Assembly: GCA_022562295.1 (NCBI GenBank)
Contig: JADFPO010000017.1
Location: 1 to 45,142 of the forward strand
Direction: 5' to 3'
DNA length: 45,142 nucleotides
DNA from: Gemmatimonadota bacterium
GTDB taxonomy: Bacteria > Gemmatimonadota > Gemmatimonadetes > Gemmatimonadales > GWC2-71-9
The notes under the pieces are model-generated. The model was not told the origin of the DNA and did no database searches. It saw only the letters and a list, made by a program, of their open reading frames with translations. Shown piece by piece: positions 1-9,679 of this stretch; position 1 is the stretch's first letter, and each line of letters opens with the position of its first letter. A program made the translations under genes and the position numbers.

Positions 1-169
1 AATACCCGCGGTCCAACGTCCGGAACATGATGTACCACATCACAAAGAACGGCGTGGCGGTGTTGACCAGCTGGTACACGCTGCGCCACAAGCTCGGCTC
101 CTTGTAGGGAGCCAGCATGGCATTCCAGTCGACGTCGGCCGCGGCCGTGGTGCTCGGTGTCGGATTCAT
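1..169 (-). CDS. Fatty acid desaturase, N-terminal fragment (runs off the left edge)
   Basis: Not in the ORF track (truncated). Manual minus-strand translation from ATG at 169: MNPTPSTTAAADVDWNAMLAPYKEPSLWRSVYQLVNTATPFFVMWYIMFRTLDRGY; the 'PYKEPSLWRSVYQLVNT..PF..W..M' pattern resembles the N-terminus of membrane fatty acid desaturases. Confidence 0.65.
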   Translation of the reverse strand, partial: MNPTPSTTAAADVDWNAMLAPYKEPSLWRSVYQLVNTATPFFVMWYIMFRTLDRGY

Positions 170-249
170 CCTCGTAGATGCGTCTAACACTCGCCACCCC
201 CAGCCCAGAATGCCAGCCCTGATCCCGCTGCCGCCCCACCCACCGCTGC

Positions 250-525
250 CAGCTGCCAGCGACCAGCGGTCAGCCATCAGCTCTCAGCCATCACCTTTCA
301 GCGTCCGGCGCTCCACATCCGAACAGCCATTGGGAAACCGCGGATGACGCTGACTGGGGCGGACAACAGCGGATCCCACCCCCACACCCCAACAAGACAA
401 TTGTTTGATCCGCGTTCACCCGCGTCTTCCGCGTTATCCGCGGTCTTCTGAAAACGGCTGGACCCACGGCGGCCGGAGCTGAAGGTGAATATCGCAGCCG
501 CAAGCCGGCCGCTGGTCGCTGGCCG
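250..525. repeat. Two diverged inverted copies of an intergenic repeat (copy A about 255-375 on +, copy B about 400-524 on -)
   Basis: GCCAGCGACCAGCG (256-269) is the exact reverse complement of CGCTGGTCGCTGGC (510-523). ACCGCGGATGACGC (about 338-351) versus the reverse complement of GCGTTATCCGCGGT (about 430-444) differs at one base. Intervening blocks (TCACCTTTCAGCGTCCGGC versus TTCACCTTCAGCTCCGGC) also align. Confidence 0.7.
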
Positions 526-551
526 CCGACGGCTGTACCTTCCGCCCCGAC

Positions 552-2354
552 ATGCCTCATTCCTCGCGGTTCCGCGCCTGGCTCAGGGCCATCGGCGCCC
601 AGTTGAGCGATCGCGGCCAGAAACTCATCCGAAGAATCCCGGGCCTCGGCATCGACGAGAGCACGCTGCTGATTGGGTTCGCCGTGGTCATCGGCGGAGC
701 CGTGGGGCTCGCCGTGATCGTGTTCTACAGCCTCATCGACCTGTCGCAGAAAGTCGCGCTATCGGCGGCTGGGACCCTCACGGGATTTGGCAGCCTTTCC
801 CTCGCGCTGGTGGTGCTCGCCGGGCTCGCCCTGGCGCGCGGGATCGTCGTTTTCGGCGCCCGCGACTCCGATGGCGAGAACATCCCCGACGTCGCGCTCG
901 CCGTGGTGAAGCGGGGTGGCATCATCCACTCGTTCCCCGTGGCCGCGAAGACCGCCAGCGCCGCCGTCGCGATCGGAGCGGGCGGCAGCGTTGGCGCAGA
1001 GGGACCGGTCGCCGTAGCCGGTGCCGCACTCGGGTCGCGCATCGGCCGGCTCTTTCGCTCGGGCCCGGGACGGCTGAAGGTGCTCGTGGCATGCGGCGCG
1101 GCAGCGGGCATTTCCGCGGCGTTCAACGCGCCCATCGCCGGCGTGTTCTTCTCACTGGAAAAGGTCCTCGGCACGTTCGGCGTCAGCGCGTTTCCTCCCA
1201 TCCTCGTGGCCAGCGTGATTGCCGCGGCCGTGACACGCGCGGCGTTCGGGAACACCCCGGTCATCGAGATCCCCGAGCAGTACGGCATCGGATCGGCCGG
1301 GGAGTTGGTGCTGTACGCGATTCTCGGCATCATCATGGGCCTCGTGGCCGTGTTCTACACCAAGAGCGTCCACGGCACGCAGCGCGCCTTCGCCCGGCTC
1401 GGTACCCCCTGGGCGCAGGTTGTCATCGCCGCCGTGGTGGTGGCGACGCTCAACATCGTCTTTCGCGCGGACCTGTGGGGAAAGGGACACGAGACGCTCA
1501 ACATGACCATCATCGGAACGCGACCGGCGTATTTCCTCGTCGGGCTCGCGTTCGCCAAGCTGGCGGCCACATCGGTGACGCTGGCCGCCACCCGCGCGGG
1601 AGGGGTCTTCACCCCGGCACTGTTCATCGGGGCTACGCTTGGCGGCGGCTTGGCGGCGGCAGCCTCGGGCGTGTTGCCCGGCTTTACCATCGTACCCGAG
1701 GCGTTTGCCCTGGTCGGCATGGCGGCGTTCGTGGGTGGCGCGACCCACGCCCCCCTCACCGCGATCATGATCGTGTTCGAGATGACAAATGACTACGACC
1801 TCATCCTACCGCTCATGCTGGCCGTCGCCATCGCCCATATCACCGCCAAACGCGTTCACCCACACTCGGTGTACTCCGAGTGGTTGGCACGCAAGGGTGA
1901 GAAAATCGCCTATGGGCAGGACACCGCGTTACTGGAGCGGCTCAACGTAGCGAGCTGCTACAACCGCGACCCGCATGTCATCGGCGAAACGGCAACGGTG
2001 CCCCAAATCATCAAGGCCATAGGCGCCAGCACGCAAACGGAATTCCCCGTGCTCGATGGAGAGCTTCGGTTCATCGGCATGTTGACTTATACCGATCTCC
2101 GCATGGTGGTCACGGAGGCACAGTCACTTGGCGTGCTGGTGGTGGCGAGTGACCTCGCGAGCGAGGAGTACGAGAGTGTGACGCCGCACGATTCCCTCCG
2201 TACCGCGCTCCAACGGCTAGGGGTGCGGGGGAGCCATCACATCCCGGTCGTGGATCCCGACAACAGCGAGCGGCTCGTCGGGCTCATCAGTCGACAAGAG
2301 ATCTTTGCGACGTACGACCAGGCCCTGCTGACGGAAACCGGCACGCCGTTATAG
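552..2354 (+). CDS. ClC-family chloride channel/antiporter with C-terminal CBS domains
   Basis: 600 aa; ClC motifs GAGGSVGAEGP, GISAAFNAPIAGVFFSLE and ATRAGGVFTPALFIGATLGG; C-terminal CBS-like region. Confidence 0.93.
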   Translation: MPHSSRFRAWLRAIGAQLSDRGQKLIRRIPGLGIDESTLLIGFAVVIGGAVGLAVIVFYSLIDLSQKVALSAAGTLTGFGSLSLALVVLAGLALARGIVVFGARDSDGENIPDVALAVVKRGGIIHSFPVAAKTASAAVAIGAGGSVGAEGPVAVAGAALGSRIGRLFRSGPGRLKVLVACGAAAGISAAFNAPIAGVFFSLEKVLGTFGVSAFPPILVASVIAAAVTRAAFGNTPVIEIPEQYGIGSAGELVLYAILGIIMGLVAVFYTKSVHGTQRAFARLGTPWAQVVIAAVVVATLNIVFRADLWGKGHETLNMTIIGTRPAYFLVGLAFAKLAATSVTLAATRAGGVFTPALFIGATLGGGLAAAASGVLPGFTIVPEAFALVGMAAFVGGATHAPLTAIMIVFEMTNDYDLILPLMLAVAIAHITAKRVHPHSVYSEWLARKGEKIAYGQDTALLERLNVASCYNRDPHVIGETATVPQIIKAIGASTQTEFPVLDGELRFIGMLTYTDLRMVVTEAQSLGVLVVASDLASEEYESVTPHDSLRTALQRLGVRGSHHIPVVDPDNSERLVGLISRQEIFATYDQALLTETGTPL

Positions 2355-2452
2355 CTTGGTGATGCTTTCCGGTCCCCTTAGATTCCCCCGCTCATGATTC
2401 TCATCCTTCGCCGGCTCTCAGACGTGTGGCCCCTCACCTGGCCGGGGTGGGC

Positions 2453-4054
2453 ATGAGAGTGGGGGTGGGGGTGGCATCGCTCGCGCTCTTGGCCGTGATA
2501 GGCCCGCGTCCCGCGGAGGCGCAGTACATCGATGCGCGGCTGATTCGGAAAGGCGCCTTGCGGATCGATTTCTCCCCACATTACACCAACTACGACACGC
2601 GTTTCGCATTCGGAACGGCGGGCGTCACCGACGGGATAGCGGAACCCCTCGGCACCGATCTCACGGCCGACACTGTGGGCAGCAACCTCTTCCCTACCCT
2701 GGCACCGGCTGAAGAGGCGATTCGTGCCATCACGGGAGATGCGACCTACCGGATCAACGTGGGTGCGTTCAATACCGTGCGCGACGCCGACGTGCGGCAC
2801 TTCCCGTTCGGTTTCGCCCTCGGTCTTACCGACCGCATTACCGTGCGGGCCAACCTCCCTATCGTTACGACGCGATCCCAAGTCACGTTCACCACCGACA
2901 CCACCGAGGCCAACGTCGGGTTCAACCTGGCCGCCCCCGAGTTGGGAAACGCCACAACGGTGCCCGTCGCAATGAACCTCATCGACGAACTCGGCACGGC
3001 CATCGCCGACGTGGAGGCGGCAATCGCAGCCGGGAACTTTGGATGTCCCACTGGCGCCGCGTGCGTTCAAGCGCAGGCGACCGTGGCTCGCGCTATGGCC
3101 TTGCGCGACAACCTGCTCGCACTAACGGGCATCGGTGCCGGCCGGGAGTTCGTTCCGTTCGCCCCGCTGGCGAGTTCCACAGCCGGCGCAGCCATCACGG
3201 CGGAGATCGCCGCTGTCGCCGCCGCATTACAGGCGCTCGGCGCCACGCCCGTCAACTCCGTGCTGGCGCTGCCGGATGCGCGTGTGGGCCCCGATGAACT
3301 GAACGCCTTGTTCACGACTCCCGGGTTGGGTTTCGAGACGGAGCCCATTGCCTTCAACCGCCAAACGAAGTTCGGCGATATCGAGATCGGAGCGCGGTTC
3401 GGCCTGGTGACCAACCCATCCGCCCGAGTCGTGCTGACCTCGACGATTTGGCTGCCCACGGGCAAGCCATCGAGTGCCGACAACTTCGTCGACATCGGCA
3501 CGGGCGACGGACAGATGGACGTCGAATTGGGCATCGAGGCGGCCCTCCAGCCGGGCAGCTCGGTGGGAGTGTCCTTCGGTGCGTCGTACACGATGCAACT
3601 GCCGCACGACCTCACCCGCCGGATCACGTCGCCCGACGCTCCCTTGGCACCCCTCTCGCGGCGGGGCGTGGTGACCCGCGATCCTGGAGACGTGATTCGG
3701 GCCAGCGCGTTCCCCACGATCCGACTCACCAGCGAGTTTCGGGTGTTCGCCTCGGTCAGCTACTACCACAAATCGGCCGACTCGTTCGAGATCGTGTCGT
3801 TGGACAATCAAGTGGGCCAGGGGCCGGCGGCGGAACTGCTGGAGCGCGAAACGATGATGACGGCCTGGCATTTCGGCGGCGGTATCGCCTATCGCTCCGA
3901 CCTGACGGGTCGAGTGCTCCCGATCGAGGCTGGGCTCAACTATCGCGCGGCATTCTCCGGGTCGGGAGGGCTGACGCCGAAGACCAACAGCATGCAGCTC
4001 TACCTGCGGCTGTTCTACGACCTATTTTTGGACACGCCACCTTCGGGGCGGTAA
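2453..4054 (+). CDS. Predicted secreted/outer-membrane beta-rich protein of unknown function
   Basis: Signal peptide MRVGVGVASLALLAVIGPRPAEAQ; alternating beta-strand-like C-terminal half ending in YLRLFYDLFLDTPPSGR. ORF opens at 2426; ATG at 2453 fits the signal peptide best. Confidence 0.75.
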   Translation: MRVGVGVASLALLAVIGPRPAEAQYIDARLIRKGALRIDFSPHYTNYDTRFAFGTAGVTDGIAEPLGTDLTADTVGSNLFPTLAPAEEAIRAITGDATYRINVGAFNTVRDADVRHFPFGFALGLTDRITVRANLPIVTTRSQVTFTTDTTEANVGFNLAAPELGNATTVPVAMNLIDELGTAIADVEAAIAAGNFGCPTGAACVQAQATVARAMALRDNLLALTGIGAGREFVPFAPLASSTAGAAITAEIAAVAAALQALGATPVNSVLALPDARVGPDELNALFTTPGLGFETEPIAFNRQTKFGDIEIGARFGLVTNPSARVVLTSTIWLPTGKPSSADNFVDIGTGDGQMDVELGIEAALQPGSSVGVSFGASYTMQLPHDLTRRITSPDAPLAPLSRRGVVTRDPGDVIRASAFPTIRLTSEFRVFASVSYYHKSADSFEIVSLDNQVGQGPAAELLERETMMTAWHFGGGIAYRSDLTGRVLPIEAGLNYRAAFSGSGGLTPKTNSMQLYLRLFYDLFLDTPPSGR

Positions 4055-4071
4055 TAACCCCGATCGCACGA

Positions 4072-5763
4072 TCAACCCCGTCCCACCTTGGTAGTACGTC
4101 CCTCGGTCAGGCCGAGCAACTCCTGCGAGTGCTGTCGGAGCACCGGGTCGTCCGGATCGCCCAGCATCCGCGCGATCTCAATCACCCTCTCTTCCCCGGT
4201 GAGCACCTCGACATCCGCGGTGGCGAGGGGTCCGTCTTCCGTCTTGGTGATTCGGATGTGATGTGCCGCGCGCGCCGCAATCTGTGGGAGGTGGGTGATC
4301 ACGAGCACCTGACGCGTGCGCGCCACCTTGGCCAACGCATCGGCGACTTGCGCGCCCGTTTCGGCACCGATGCCCTGATCGATCTCGTCGAACACCAAGG
4401 TCGGGATGGCATCGTGACTCGCGAGGATCACCTTGAGCGCGAGCATGATGCGCGATAGCTCGCCCCCACTCGCCACCTGTGCCACCGGCCGAGGCTCGAT
4501 TCCCTTGTTGAGCTGCACCATGAACGTGACGCCCTCGCGCCCGCTGGGCCCTGTTTGGTCGAGGGGGTCGAGCCGCGGGCGCATCGTCGCTCCCGGCATG
4601 CCCAACGAGGGCAGGAGCGCGCTGACCGTCGCCGCCAGCCGCTCGGCGGCCGCGGTCCGCAGCGCCGTCAGGTTCGCCGCAAAGCCCTCGAGTTTCTCCT
4701 CCGCTGCGGCTCGCCGTTCGGCGATCTGTTCGAGATCGAGATGTGCGGTGTCCAGCACGTCCAGCTCGTCCCGAGCCTCTTGGCCCGTTTGCAGCACCGC
4801 TTCGATGGTCGACCCGTACTTCTGCAGCATTCGGTACAGACGGTCGCGCCGCTGCTCGATATCGGCGAGCCGGCCGGGATCTACCTCGATGGATGACGCG
4901 TACTCGCGCACCTCGCGCGCCAGATCGGCCACCCCCACCGACAGCGATTCGAGAAGATCTTCCCACTTTGCTACACTCCGGTCCACCCGGGTGAGCTGAT
5001 CCAGGGTTCGCGCAACCGCGCCCAGGATCGACGCGGCACTGCCTTCGGTCTCGCCATCCAGCAGCTCAGCCAGTTGGTCGGAGAGCCGGGTCAGATCTTC
5101 GACGTTCGCGAGCCGGCGGGCCTCGGTAGCGAGCGACTCGTCCTCCCCGGGCTTGGGATCCGTCTCGTCGATTTCCTTGACGACGTGGCGCAGGTAGTCG
5201 GCCCGTCGCAACACGTCGTCCCGCTTTTGATTGAGCTCCGCCTCCTGCGCTCGCAAATCCGCGAGCATCCGATGCGTTTCCTTCACGCGGCGGCATTCTT
5301 CGCCCGCACCACCAAAAGCGTCCAGAATGTCCCGCTGTGTCGCGGCGCGGAGCAGGGATTGCGCCTCATGTTGGCCGTGAAGATCGACCAGCGATCGACC
5401 CAACGACGAGAGCACTCCCACCGTGGTCGGACTACCGTTGGCCCAGGCGCGGTTCCGACCCTCGGCGTTGATGTCCCGCCGAACGACCAACATCTCGTCT
5501 TCGATGTCCACTCCGGCCTCATCGGCGGCGATGCCGACGCCGTTCGAACGCCGCAGATCGAAGGCGGCCTCGACAACAGCTTTCTCTGCGCCGGGCCGCA
5601 CCAGGTCCGAACTCGCTCGCTCGCCCAGCAGAAGCGACAGCGCATCGATCAAGATAGATTTTCCGGCGCCTGTTTCGCCGGTGAGGACATTGAGACCGGG
5701 CTCGAGCGGAATAGTGGCGTCGGAGATCACCACCAAATTGCGTACGCGGAGTTCTGTTAGCAC
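4072..5763 (-). CDS. recN: DNA repair protein RecN
   Basis: 563 aa; MLTELRVRNLVVISDATIPLEPGLNVLTGETGAGKSILIDALSLLLGERA and VASGGELSRIMLALKVILA...VFDEIDQGIG. Confidence 0.96.
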   Translation of the reverse strand: MLTELRVRNLVVISDATIPLEPGLNVLTGETGAGKSILIDALSLLLGERASSDLVRPGAEKAVVEAAFDLRRSNGVGIAADEAGVDIEDEMLVVRRDINAEGRNRAWANGSPTTVGVLSSLGRSLVDLHGQHEAQSLLRAATQRDILDAFGGAGEECRRVKETHRMLADLRAQEAELNQKRDDVLRRADYLRHVVKEIDETDPKPGEDESLATEARRLANVEDLTRLSDQLAELLDGETEGSAASILGAVARTLDQLTRVDRSVAKWEDLLESLSVGVADLAREVREYASSIEVDPGRLADIEQRRDRLYRMLQKYGSTIEAVLQTGQEARDELDVLDTAHLDLEQIAERRAAAEEKLEGFAANLTALRTAAAERLAATVSALLPSLGMPGATMRPRLDPLDQTGPSGREGVTFMVQLNKGIEPRPVAQVASGGELSRIMLALKVILASHDAIPTLVFDEIDQGIGAETGAQVADALAKVARTRQVLVITHLPQIAARAAHHIRITKTEDGPLATADVEVLTGEERVIEIARMLGDPDDPVLRQHSQELLGLTEGRTTKVGRG

Positions 5764-5764
5764 A

Positions 5765-6634
5765 TCACACTTTTTCCCGGTCGCTCAAGTCACCCCATTG
5801 TAACTTGGAGCGTACGCGATCGAAGAACCCTTCTGTCCCGAGCCGTATCAATTTTACGGGTGACGCAGCCTGCCGAATGCAGACGACGCTCCCGGGATCC
5901 AGCTCGAGGTCCGACTGCCCGTCGTACGACACCAAGACGGTATCCGTGTAGGGTGAGAGATATTCCACACGAATTTCCGCGCTTCCCGATACGACGATCG
6001 GACGCACCGCAAGCGTGTGGGGACAAATCGCGGTGATGACTAGGGCATCGACACCGGGTACCACCACCGGACCGCCGGCGCTCATCGAGTACGCGGTAGA
6101 CCCGGTAGGAGTCGCGACGATTATCCCATCGGCGCTGTACTGCCCGACCACCTCGCCGTCCACTTTTACCCGAAAACGAACGACACGGGCAACGCCTGCC
6201 TTGTGCACCACGACGTCGTTCAGCGCAAACTCGGCCACCCCGTCCGAAGCCTGTCCCTCGATCGATGTGGCGAGCGCCCGTCTGGATTCGATCTCGTACT
6301 TTCCGCTTGCCAACGCCTCCAGGGCATCTTCCATCGCCTCGTCAGGCGCCGTGGTGAGGAACCCCACCCTTCCCAGATTGATGCCCATGATCGGCACGTC
6401 GCGACCCGCCACCATGCGCGCGCCGCGTAACAGCGTACCGTCGCCGCCGAACGTGATGAGGGCATCGAGAGATGCGGACGGTTCCAACAGCGGCGGTGCC
6501 GCGTCGGGCCACACATCGGACAGATCTGGTTCCGTGAGGAGCGAGATGTCGTGCGTTGGGGCGGCGGCAGAGAGCCGACGGAGTACACCATGGAGGTCGC
6601 CGTATGCCGAATTCCCGACAACCCCCACCTTCAT
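5765..6634 (-). CDS. nadK: NAD kinase
   Basis: ALITFGGDGTLLRGARM, GVATPTGSTAYSMSAGGPVV-like motifs (IIVATPTGSTAYSMSAGGPVV); start set at MKVGVVGNSAYGD (6634) rather than the upstream ORF limit 6709. Confidence 0.93.
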   Translation of the reverse strand: MKVGVVGNSAYGDLHGVLRRLSAAAPTHDISLLTEPDLSDVWPDAAPPLLEPSASLDALITFGGDGTLLRGARMVAGRDVPIMGINLGRVGFLTTAPDEAMEDALEALASGKYEIESRRALATSIEGQASDGVAEFALNDVVVHKAGVARVVRFRVKVDGEVVGQYSADGIIVATPTGSTAYSMSAGGPVVVPGVDALVITAICPHTLAVRPIVVSGSAEIRVEYLSPYTDTVLVSYDGQSDLELDPGSVVCIRQAASPVKLIRLGTEGFFDRVRSKLQWGDLSDREKV

Positions 6635-8532
6635 GCGGTCGAAAGGCTCTTTTCGGCGGCGCGGGCCCTGACCGTGGCGGCGATCCCTTCCGACGTCAGG
6701 CCGGCCCACTCCAACTGCCGTCCGCGCGCCGCGTGTTCGTAGGTCCGGTCGGGGGCACCCATGACATCGACCCGCAAGTCGCCCGTCATGCCGCTGACGA
6801 TCGACGCGACGTAGGCGCCGAAGCCATTTACTTTCGTGCCGTCTTCGACGGTCACGAAGAGCCGATGGCTCTCAACCAATACAGACAGCATGTCGCGATC
6901 GATGGGCTTGATAAAGCGGCAGTTGACGACCGAAACGTCGAATCCGTCGGCCTCGAGCAATTCGGCCGCCCCCATCGCCGGCTCGCACATCACGCCAACC
7001 GCCAGGATGGCGCAGTCCTTGCCCTCGCGCAGCATTTCCCAAGTGCCGTATTCAATGGTTCCGACCTCGGCGGCAGGGGGAGCCGCCGACGGTGCGTTGT
7101 CTCGCGGATACCTCAGCGTAAACGGACCGTCTTTGTGCGCCAACGCGCAACGCAATAAGCCCACCAACTCCTTGCCGTCCTTCGGCTGCGTGATCGTCAT
7201 GTTGGGAACCGCAAGCAGATACGCAATGTCGTACAACCCCATGTGCGTTTGCCCGTCGGCTCCGACCATGCCCGCTCGATCCATGCAAAACACGACGGGC
7301 AGTTTCTGAATCGCCACGTCGTGAATGATGCTGTCGTATGCCCGCTGCAGAAACGTCGAGTAGATCGCCACGATCGGACGGATGCCCTGTGTGGCGAGCC
7401 CAGCCGCGAACGTCGTCCCATGCCCTTCCGCGATGCCAACATCGAAGAAACGGTCGGGCCACCGCTTTTGAAACGCATCCGTTCCCGTGCCCGATGGCAT
7501 GGCGGCCGTGATCACGACGATCTCGGGATGCTCCGCCGCCAGCTCGGTTATCGCGGTGCCGAATATCTTGGTCCAAGCCGGGTGGCCTCCTTTGGACGGC
7601 TTCACCGCTCCGGTGACCGGATTGTATGGCTTGCGGGCGTGGAACTTCTCCAGGTCCGGTTCCTCCAGCGGGAACCCTCGACCCTTTTCCGTCAGGATGT
7701 GCAGCACCCGCGGTCCCTCGACTTGCTTCAGGGTCCTGAGCGTACTCAGTAGGGTGGGAATGTCGTGCCCGTCGATGGGACCAAAATACCGAAACCCGAG
7801 TTCTTCGAACAACATCCCCGGAGACCAGAGGTTCTTCACGCTCTCTTCGATGTTCTTCGCAAAATCGACCATCCGTTTGCCGCCCACGAACTTGGACGTC
7901 CGCGTAATGATCTGTTTGGCGATGCCTCTCATCTTGTTCGTCATCGGCGCCGCTTCGATGGAAGCGAAGTATTTGCTTATGGCACCCACGTTCGGGGCGA
8001 TCGACATCCCGTTGTCGTTGACGATCATGATGATGTCGCGTTCGGAATGTCCCGCGTTATTCATCCCTTCATACGGCATGCCGCACGTGAGGGCCCCGTC
8101 CCCCACCACCGCGACCACATGAAATGACTCACCCTTCACATCGCGTGCAGCCGCTATGCCGAGGGCTGCCGACATCGCTGTTCCCGCGTGTCCCGCGCCA
8201 AAATGGTCGTGCTCGCTCTCGACGCGCCGCAGAAATCCCGAGAGGCCACCCTCCTGTCGGAGCGTGGGGAGGGCGTGGTTCCGACCGGTGAGGATCTTCC
8301 ACGGGTACCCCTGATGTCCAACATCCCAAAGGATCTTGTCGCGTGGCGAGTCGAAAGTGTAGATGAGCGCTACGGTGAGTTCGACCACGCCGAGACCTGC
8401 GCCGATGTGGCCACCCGTCTTGGAGACGACCTCGATCAGACGCTGCCTGATCTCGCTGGCCAACTGCGGAAGCTGGTCGCGGTCGAGCTTTTTGACGTCT
8501 TCAACGCCGGTTATGCCTTCGAGCAGCGACAT
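6631..8532 (-). CDS. dxs: 1-deoxy-D-xylulose-5-phosphate synthase
   Basis: 633 aa; GHIGAGLGVVELTVALIYTFDSPRDKILWDVGHQGYPWKILTGR and GDGALTCGMPYEGMNNAG. Overlaps nadK by 4 nt. Confidence 0.96.
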   Translation of the reverse strand: MSLLEGITGVEDVKKLDRDQLPQLASEIRQRLIEVVSKTGGHIGAGLGVVELTVALIYTFDSPRDKILWDVGHQGYPWKILTGRNHALPTLRQEGGLSGFLRRVESEHDHFGAGHAGTAMSAALGIAAARDVKGESFHVVAVVGDGALTCGMPYEGMNNAGHSERDIIMIVNDNGMSIAPNVGAISKYFASIEAAPMTNKMRGIAKQIITRTSKFVGGKRMVDFAKNIEESVKNLWSPGMLFEELGFRYFGPIDGHDIPTLLSTLRTLKQVEGPRVLHILTEKGRGFPLEEPDLEKFHARKPYNPVTGAVKPSKGGHPAWTKIFGTAITELAAEHPEIVVITAAMPSGTGTDAFQKRWPDRFFDVGIAEGHGTTFAAGLATQGIRPIVAIYSTFLQRAYDSIIHDVAIQKLPVVFCMDRAGMVGADGQTHMGLYDIAYLLAVPNMTITQPKDGKELVGLLRCALAHKDGPFTLRYPRDNAPSAAPPAAEVGTIEYGTWEMLREGKDCAILAVGVMCEPAMGAAELLEADGFDVSVVNCRFIKPIDRDMLSVLVESHRLFVTVEDGTKVNGFGAYVASIVSGMTGDLRVDVMGAPDRTYEHAARGRQLEWAGLTSEGIAATVRARAAEKSLSTA

Positions 8533-8553
8533 AGAATGGCCGGAAGCCTTCCC

Positions 8554-9480
8554 TCAGGAGCGACGTGTCACGATAAAGTTAGCAAGCCCGGTGAGAAGTG
8601 GCGAATCTATCCCGCCCACCCTCAAATGGGCTATGGCCCTGCGTGCGCTCGCGGCCGCCTCGTCCATGGCCGCTTCGGCTCCGAGAAGCGTCACATAGGT
8701 GGTCTTTTGCTGGAGGGCATCCTTTCCGGCTGTTTTTCCCAGTTCCTGCGATGTGGCCGTGGCATCCAACACATCGTCGGCGATTTGGAACGCCATTCCC
8801 ACCTCCCCACCGTAACCGCGGATGGCCGCCAGATCGGGCTCGGCGGCCCCCGCCGCGCGCGCCCCCATCACCGCACTCGCCGTCATCAGCGCGCCGGTCT
8901 TTCGCGAGTGGATGTCTCGAAGCTCGTCCAGCGACGGGGGCCTCGCCACGGCCTCGAGATCGAGCACCTGTCCGCCGATCATTCCCGCGGCTCCGGCCGC
9001 CTGAAATAGTTCCGTCCCGAGCTGCCGCAAGACATCCTGCGATACGCCGAGGCGCCGGCACCCTGCGGCAAGCACTCTCCCCGCAAGCGGCACCATGTCA
9101 ATGCCCGCTTCCACGGCCGTTGCCACGTCGAACTTCCGATGAGTGGTGGGCCGCCCGCGACGCAGGTCGTCGTTGTCCATGCACGGGAGGTCGTCGTGCA
9201 CCAGCGAGTACGTGTGCACGACCTCAACCGCGGCGCCGATCTCGGCCACATCCTGCATCGTACCGCTGCCGAGTTCCCGGTACACGGCCATCAACAGCGC
9301 GGGACGAATCCGTTTGCCCGGAGCCGAGAGACTGTAGGCGATCGCCTCGCCGACCGGTCCGGGGATCTCCTCTTGCACGCGACGGCACCAGAGCCCCAAG
9401 ACCTCGTTGGTCAGGTCCCTCGCCTCGGCCAGGAACGCGCGGACGTCAGTCCTCGACGTCGTCACCACTTGATGCGTCAT
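8554..9480 (-). CDS. ispA: Polyprenyl (farnesyl/geranylgeranyl) diphosphate synthase
   Basis: LVHDDLPCMDNDDLRRGRPTTHRKF (first Asp-rich motif) and FQIADDVLD (second Asp-rich motif). Start uncertain (9495/9480/9468 all possible; overlaps xseB). Confidence 0.92.
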   Translation of the reverse strand: MTHQVVTTSRTDVRAFLAEARDLTNEVLGLWCRRVQEEIPGPVGEAIAYSLSAPGKRIRPALLMAVYRELGSGTMQDVAEIGAAVEVVHTYSLVHDDLPCMDNDDLRRGRPTTHRKFDVATAVEAGIDMVPLAGRVLAAGCRRLGVSQDVLRQLGTELFQAAGAAGMIGGQVLDLEAVARPPSLDELRDIHSRKTGALMTASAVMGARAAGAAEPDLAAIRGYGGEVGMAFQIADDVLDATATSQELGKTAGKDALQQKTTYVTLLGAEAAMDEAAASARRAIAHLRVGGIDSPLLTGLANFIVTRRS

Positions 9481-9679
9481 CGGCGGCTTCGGCAACCTGC
9501 CTAAGGGTGAGTTCGGTGTCTTGGAGGAGTTGCCTCGCCGCCTTCAGCCGCTCCACGCCCTCTTGGAACAACGCAAGCGCCTCATCCAAGTCCACATCGG
9601 AGTCTTCCAGCGAGCGGACGATCGTCTCGAGTCGCTCGACTTCGGTGCGGAACGAGGGGGGGGGGAGCTTTTCACTCAT
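9446..9679 (-). CDS. xseB: Exodeoxyribonuclease VII small subunit
   Basis: 77 aa; RLETIVRSLEDSDVDLDEALALFQEGVERLKAARQLLQDTE; adjacent to xseA with ATGA overlap. Confidence 0.93.
   Translation of the reverse strand: MSEKLPPPSFRTEVERLETIVRSLEDSDVDLDEALALFQEGVERLKAARQLLQDTELTLRQVAEAADDASSGDDVED

Noticed and set aside
117-560. ORFs 117-347 (+) and 291-560 (-) in the divergent intergenic region
   Set aside because: Fall within the inverted repeat/simple-repeat region; translations are low complexity with no support.
485-1792. 435-aa + strand ORF overlapping the ClC gene in another frame
   Set aside because: Arg/Gly/His-rich low-complexity translation typical of a shadow frame in GC-rich DNA; the ClC frame has clear family motifs.
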